Origin: Prevotella sp. UBA3757
GTDB taxonomy: Bacteria; Bacteroidota; Bacteroidia; Bacteroidales; Bacteroidaceae
DNA length: 8,516 nucleotides
Direction of reading: 5' to 3'
Assembly: GCA_002371715.1 (NCBI GenBank)
Contig: DFGF01000143.1
Location: 8,126 to 16,641 of the forward strand
The notes under the pieces were generated by a model. The model was not told the DNA's origin. It ran no database searches and worked only from the letters and a program-made list of their open reading frames with translations. Below, in pieces: positions 5,592 through 8,516 of the stretch. A program made the position numbers and the translations under genes. Each line of letters starts with the position of its first letter. The first letter of the stretch is position 1.

Positions 5592-5699
5592 ATGCGTACA
5601 GCCTTTACCCTTCAGCCGGACATTTACAGCACCTGTACGCTCTATGTCCCGAAGGGCTGCAGAAACCGCTGTCGTCAGCACGGCTCATGGGGTTGTTTT
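5592..5699 (+). pseudogene. Possible remnant of a BspA-type leucine-rich-repeat protein C-terminus
   Basis: In the frame starting at 5592 the translation contains YSTCTLYVPKGCR (from 5625), then W at 5688-5690 and F at 5697-5699. This matches the segment I know from the C-terminal cap of Bacteroidales LRR_5/BspA surface proteins, LYVPKGCKAAYEAADGWKDF, with the W and F at the same spacing. An in-frame stop (5586-5588) lies just upstream and no leucine-rich repeats precede it, so it is at most a fragment. Its last match residue coincides with the stop codon of the nuclease gene on the other strand. A 8-bp inverted repeat, GCGTACAG (5594-5601) and CTGTACGC (5633-5640), overlaps it. A chance match is possible. 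Confidence 0.4.
5594..5640. repeat. Inverted repeat between ispD and the nuclease gene
   Basis: GCGTACAG (5594-5601) and CTGTACGC (5633-5640) are perfectly complementary across a 31-base gap; CCCTTC (5608-5613) and GAAGGG (5651-5656) could form a second, competing pairing. It sits between two convergent genes, where a terminator is expected, but no T run follows on either strand. Confidence 0.4.
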
Positions 5700-6805
5700 C
5701 AGCGATTCATCAATTGTCTGATGACCTCAATAGGCTTGTTCAGGTTGAGGGCCACAGCCTCAGGGCTCATGCCGGCGCCGACGAGCATTTTGATGGATGT
5801 GCGAAGCATTTCTTGCTGATTGGCAATCCTTTCACTCTGCTCATTGATGGTAGCACTCTGCTCATTGATGGTCGCACTCTGCTCATTGATGGTCGCGCTC
5901 TGCTCATTGATGGTCGCGCTCTGCTCATTGATGGTAGCACTCTGCTCATCGATGGTTGCACTCTGCTCATTGATGGTAGCACTCTGCTCATCGATGGTTG
6001 CACTCTGCTCATTGATGGTCGCATTCTGGTCGGCTATCTTTTTGTCTTTTAGCATGATAGTGGTGTCACGACTTTCTATGGCAGAGAAATATTCGTCCTC
6101 TACGTTCATGTTGTGGCGCATCTGAGCATCGGAGGCCGCCGCCAGCAGTCGACTGACGATGATCTGCATCTCGTCGTCGCCGTCGTATGTTGTCTCGTCG
6201 ATGTTCAGCATCTGCTTGGTGCCAGCGGCCTGGTGCGACTGGTCGAAGATGCTCAGTACCTTGTCCAAACGGTTGTTAATCTGACCGTGCAAGAGGGGTA
6301 TCTGCACGATGATGCTGTCGTGGGTCAGACTGTCGATAAACGGGTTGGGCAGTCCTTTGGTCACCTCCCGGTCGTTATAGTCGTACGAGTTGCGGCGCAC
6401 GTAGAGCACCGGTTCCTCGATGTCGCCAATCTGATGGCCCAGCAGGTAGACGGTCACCATGGGGATGGCATAGCCCTCCCTGCTGTTGGGTATCATGTTG
6501 GCCGTATTGGCATACTGGGCACCCAGATACTGGCGGAAGCGCAGGGTCTCGGTCTCGACCCACGTCTTCTGCAACTCTATGAGCACCAGGTGCTGCGAGC
6601 CGTCGGCCTCGCGAATCGTCGCGCCGAAGTCGATGCGGAAGATGGAGAGTCCGTCGCGCCCGATGTTGGTGTACTCGTTACGTCGGGTTTCGACGTTCAC
6701 AACGTCCTTCTTCAGGAGGGCAGAAAGGAGCGTTCTGGCTATGCGTTCGTCCTCCATCAGATACTTAAACACGCTGTCGTAGATGGGATTTGCAACTGTC
6801 AACAT
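5699..6805 (-). CDS. Rpn-family PD-(D/E)XK nuclease / putative transposase with heptad-repeat tail
   Basis: A 368-residue protein of the Rpn (recombination-promoting nuclease, PDDEXK_2) family. The N-terminal NPIYDSVFKYLMED (6-19) is the family start; the catalytic core is D59 in RIDFG and E77-x-Q79 in LIELQ, the ExQ variant usual for Rpn. Residues 100-250 complete the nuclease domain. From 257 to 333 come eleven heptads of the INEQSAT type, with isoleucine every seventh residue, likely a long coiled coil. The C-terminus GMSPEAVALNLNKPIEVIRQLM (345-366) looks like a helix-turn-helix tail. I chose the ATG at 6805 because a consensus promoter ends just upstream; an ATG at 6874 would lie inside that promoter. 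E. coli relatives are DNA endonucleases that promote recombination and have been linked to phage defence. No transposon ends were found. Confidence 0.9.
   Translation of the reverse strand: MLTVANPIYDSVFKYLMEDERIARTLLSALLKKDVVNVETRRNEYTNIGRDGLSIFRIDFGATIREADGSQHLVLIELQKTWVETETLRFRQYLGAQYANTANMIPNSREGYAIPMVTVYLLGHQIGDIEEPVLYVRRNSYDYNDREVTKGLPNPFIDSLTHDSIIVQIPLLHGQINNRLDKVLSIFDQSHQAAGTKQMLNIDETTYDGDDEMQIIVSRLLAAASDAQMRHNMNVEDEYFSAIESRDTTIMLKDKKIADQNATINEQSATIDEQSATINEQSATIDEQSATINEQSATINEQSATINEQSATINEQSATINEQSERIANQQEMLRTSIKMLVGAGMSPEAVALNLNKPIEVIRQLMNR
5828..6037 (-). repeat. 21-bp tandem repeats coding INEQSAT heptads
   Basis: Each 21-bp unit codes one heptad, so copy-number change keeps the frame. 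Eight clean units span 5849-6016 (I264-T319), with one diverged unit at each side. Heptad position 2 varies between N and D in the order N, D, N, D, then N only; the first four form two copies of a 42-bp block, and two neighbouring later units look identical. This points to recent tandem duplication. Confidence 0.93.
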
Positions 6806-6843
6806 ATACGTATGATTTTTGTCTCTTGAATCGTCTGACGCTG

Positions 6844-6875
6844 CAAAGATACGAAGAAGCCGGCAGAAAACCAAA
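6844..6875 (-). promoter_or_regulatory. Bacteroidetes-type promoter of the Rpn gene
   Basis: On the minus strand TTTG (6875-6872), 20 bases, TATCTTTG (6851-6844), a full consensus match with the same spacing as the ABC-operon promoter. Predicted start near 6840, about 35 bases before the ATG at 6805, which supports that start codon. Confidence 0.75.
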
Positions 6876-7017
6876 TTTTGGGCTAAGGATTTACTGGACT
6901 AAAAGGATTTTTTTCGTTGCTTAGCATCTGTTACTGCAGCAAGAGTCCCTTGTCCTGCCGTCTGAAACATCGCTGGCCATGCATGATGCAGGTATCACGT
7001 CATTCCTGTGAAGACCC

Positions 7018-7142
7018 AAATTAAATTGTGAATAATTTGGCGGCTGTCTGGGAAGATCGCCAGCCATGGTAAATAAGTTAAAATTAAATTGTTAAGAATT
7101 TAAATTGAATGCTGCCACCCGTCCGCGATGGATAGGTGGCAG
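7018..7142. repeat. Two AT-box plus GC-hairpin modules upstream of recG
   Basis: AAATTAAATTGT occurs at 7018-7029 and 7081-7092, 63 bases apart, and similar bases (AAT.ATTT) follow each. Behind each box is a GC-rich hairpin: TGGCG (7038-7042) with CGCCA (7058-7062), and CTGCCACC (7112-7119) with GGTGGCAG (7135-7142), the latter able to add TCC/GGA inside. The rest of the gene-free stretch between the Rpn promoter and recG (6876-7017) shows nothing I can name. Confidence 0.55.
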
Positions 7143-7173
7143 TTATTGTAGTTTCTAAATAGTCTGCCGGAAA

Positions 7174-7205
7174 TTTGGAGGATATGAAAAATAGTTGTAC
7201 CTTTG
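7174..7205 (+). promoter_or_regulatory. Bacteroidetes-type promoter of recG
   Basis: TTTG (7174-7177), 20 bases, TACCTTTG (7198-7205), again a full consensus with exact 20-base spacing. The predicted transcription start is about 7209-7212, which coincides with the recG GTG codon at 7210. Confidence 0.7.
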
Positions 7206-7209
7206 TCGC

Positions 7210-8516
7210 GTGACTGGCAACATACTGCAACAAGACATACAATACCTGCCGGGCGTAGGGCCCCAGCGCAGAAGGATGCTCAGCGAGGAACTGGGCATCC
7301 GGACGTTTGGCGACTTGCTGGAGTACTATCCCTACAAGCACATTGACCGCTCGAGGGTCTACAGCATTGCCGAACTGACGGGCGACATGCCTTTCGTACA
7401 GGTGAAAGGGCGCATTCTCTCGTTCGAGACGTTCAAGATGGGGGCGCGCAAGAAGCGGGTCGTGGCCCACTTCACTGACGGTTCGGGCAGGGTGATGGAT
7501 CTGACATGGTTTAACTATGCCGAGAACGCCATCAAGAAGTATGCCATAGGCCGGGAGTACGTCGTCTTCGGCCGCCCGCAGGTGTTCAACGGGCGCATTC
7601 AGGTGGTGCACCCCGACGTGGACGAGGCTGACAACCTGGAGTTTGCGACGATGACGATGCTGCCGTACTATCATACTACCGAGAAGATGAAGAAGGCGGG
7701 GCTGAACTCGCGGTCCGTCGAGCGCTTCACCAAGACGCTGCTCGGCGTGCTTCGGGAGCCTGTGGACGAGACGCTGCCCGACCTCATCACCCGGAAGCTG
7801 CACCTCATCAGCCGCGACGAGGCTCTGCGGCTGATACACTATCCGCAGCATGCCAGGCAGCTGGAACAGGCGCGGCTGCGGTTGAAGTTCGAGGAGCTGT
7901 TCTACGTGCAGCTGAATATATTAAGGTATGCGAGCGACCAGCGCCGCAAGTTCCGCGGCTACGTCTTCGGGCGGGTGGGCGACTTGTTCAACGGTTTCTA
8001 CCACCGCAACCTGCCCTTCCCGCTGACCGATGCCCAGAAGCGCGTCATCCGCGAAATCCGCAGGGACATGGGCAGCGGGCGCCAGATGAACCGCCTGCTG
8101 CAGGGCGACGTGGGCAGCGGCAAGACGCTGGTGGCACTGATGTCGATGCTCATTGCGCTGGACAACGGCTACCAGGCCTGCATCATGGCCCCGACGGAGA
8201 TACTGGCCGAGCAGCACCTGAAGACCATCATGGACTTTCTGCACGACATGCCCGTCCGTGTGGCACTGCTCACGGGCATCGTCAAGGGGCGGCGCCGGCA
8301 GGAGGTGCTGGACGGGCTGACGGATGGTACGATACACATCCTGGTGGGTACGCATGCCGTCATCGAGGATACCGTCCGCTTTGCCCGGCTGGGCATGGTG
8401 GTGGTCGACGAGCAGCACCGCTTCGGCGTGGCCCAGCGTGCCAAGCTCTGGAGCAAGAGCCAGAATCCGCCCCACGTGCTGGTGATGACGGCGACGCCCA
8501 TTCCCCGCACGCTGGC
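7210..8516 (+). CDS. recG: ATP-dependent DNA helicase RecG (3' end outside window)
   Basis: Branch-migration helicase that regresses stalled replication forks and processes Holliday-like junctions. 435 residues are visible, about 60 percent of the usual 690-700. In order: LPGVGPQR (13-20), the wedge/OB domain (about 60-145, e.g. VKGRILSFET and VVFGRPQVFNGRIQ), the linker helices with LKFEELFYVQL (225-235), helicase motif I GDVGSGKT (299-306), motif Ia APTEILAEQH (327-336), motif II DEQH (400-403) followed by RFG, and motif III TATPIPRTL (427-435), where the window ends. An in-frame TAG at 7192 limits the start; GTG at 7210 gives the family N-terminus (QQDIQYLPGVGP). TTG at 7195 lies before the predicted transcription start. 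In relatives recG often follows ispD directly; here the Rpn gene lies between. Confidence 0.96.
   Translation, partial: MTGNILQQDIQYLPGVGPQRRRMLSEELGIRTFGDLLEYYPYKHIDRSRVYSIAELTGDMPFVQVKGRILSFETFKMGARKKRVVAHFTDGSGRVMDLTWFNYAENAIKKYAIGREYVVFGRPQVFNGRIQVVHPDVDEADNLEFATMTMLPYYHTTEKMKKAGLNSRSVERFTKTLLGVLREPVDETLPDLITRKLHLISRDEALRLIHYPQHARQLEQARLRLKFEELFYVQLNILRYASDQRRKFRGYVFGRVGDLFNGFYHRNLPFPLTDAQKRVIREIRRDMGSGRQMNRLLQGDVGSGKTLVALMSMLIALDNGYQACIMAPTEILAEQHLKTIMDFLHDMPVRVALLTGIVKGRRRQEVLDGLTDGTIHILVGTHAVIEDTVRFARLGMVVVDEQHRFGVAQRAKLWSKSQNPPHVLVMTATPIPRTL

Noticed and set aside
5687..6125. Plus-strand frames with repeats such as LLIDG and CSLMVAL
   Set aside because: They are other-frame readings of the 21-bp repeats in the Rpn gene, which has a promoter and family motifs on the minus strand.
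6806..6874. Upstream ATG at 6874 as start of the Rpn gene
   Set aside because: It would lie inside the consensus promoter at 6844-6875, and the family N-terminus begins at the ATG at 6805.
5699..6875. Complete insertion sequence around the Rpn gene
   Set aside because: I looked for terminal inverted repeats and target duplications at both gene flanks and saw none, so only the gene is called.
6880..7017. RNA gene or small protein in the Rpn-recG gap
   Set aside because: No tRNA-like fold, no open frame longer than about ten codons with a start, and no promoter other than those of the two flanking genes.
7084..8475. Minus-strand open frames opposite recG (7084-7851, 7921-8475)
   Set aside because: Histidine- and valine-rich translations typical of antisense frames; recG on the plus strand has clear helicase motifs.

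Overview
The window looks like chromosomal DNA from a Bacteroidales bacterium, most likely a Prevotella-type member of the Prevotellaceae with fairly GC-rich genes. The reasons are the protein style (NadK, PdxJ, RecG and the Rpn-family nuclease resemble Bacteroidales forms), the lack of clear Shine-Dalgarno sequences, and several promoters of the Bacteroidetes type (TTTG, about 20 bases, TAnnTTTG). This placement comes from memory of families; no search was run.

Left part (1-2253, minus strand): a three-gene operon read right to left, made of an ABC transporter ATPase, a six-helix permease and a short YtrA-type GntR repressor. Permease and repressor genes overlap at ATGA. A consensus promoter lies upstream, and a perfect 8-bp-arm palindrome covers the predicted start of transcription. 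It matches in layout the operators reported for YtrA, so the operon is probably self-repressed.

Middle (2254-5555): a stretch with four 22-bp palindromic repeats separates the operon from nadK (NAD kinase, minus). nadK is divergent from pdxJ (vitamin B6 synthesis, plus); their two -7 promoter elements face each other. After pdxJ comes a CACGGAT-rich palindromic element, then a DJ-1/PfpI protein gene overlapping ispD (isoprenoid MEP pathway).

Right part (5556-8516): an Rpn-family PD-(D/E)XK nuclease gene (minus) lies between ispD and recG. It carries eleven heptads encoded mostly by 21-bp tandem repeats. A short stretch at its 3' end resembles the C-terminal cap of BspA-type leucine-rich-repeat proteins and may be a gene remnant. 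recG (plus) runs off the right end; its predicted promoter puts the transcription start at or next to the GTG start codon, so the mRNA may be leaderless.

Most of the genes are housekeeping. The parts most worth a second look are the Rpn gene (possible phage-defence nuclease with a repeat-variable tail and a possible internal small protein), the palindromic repeat array before the ABC operon, the facing nadK/pdxJ promoters and the leaderless recG candidate.
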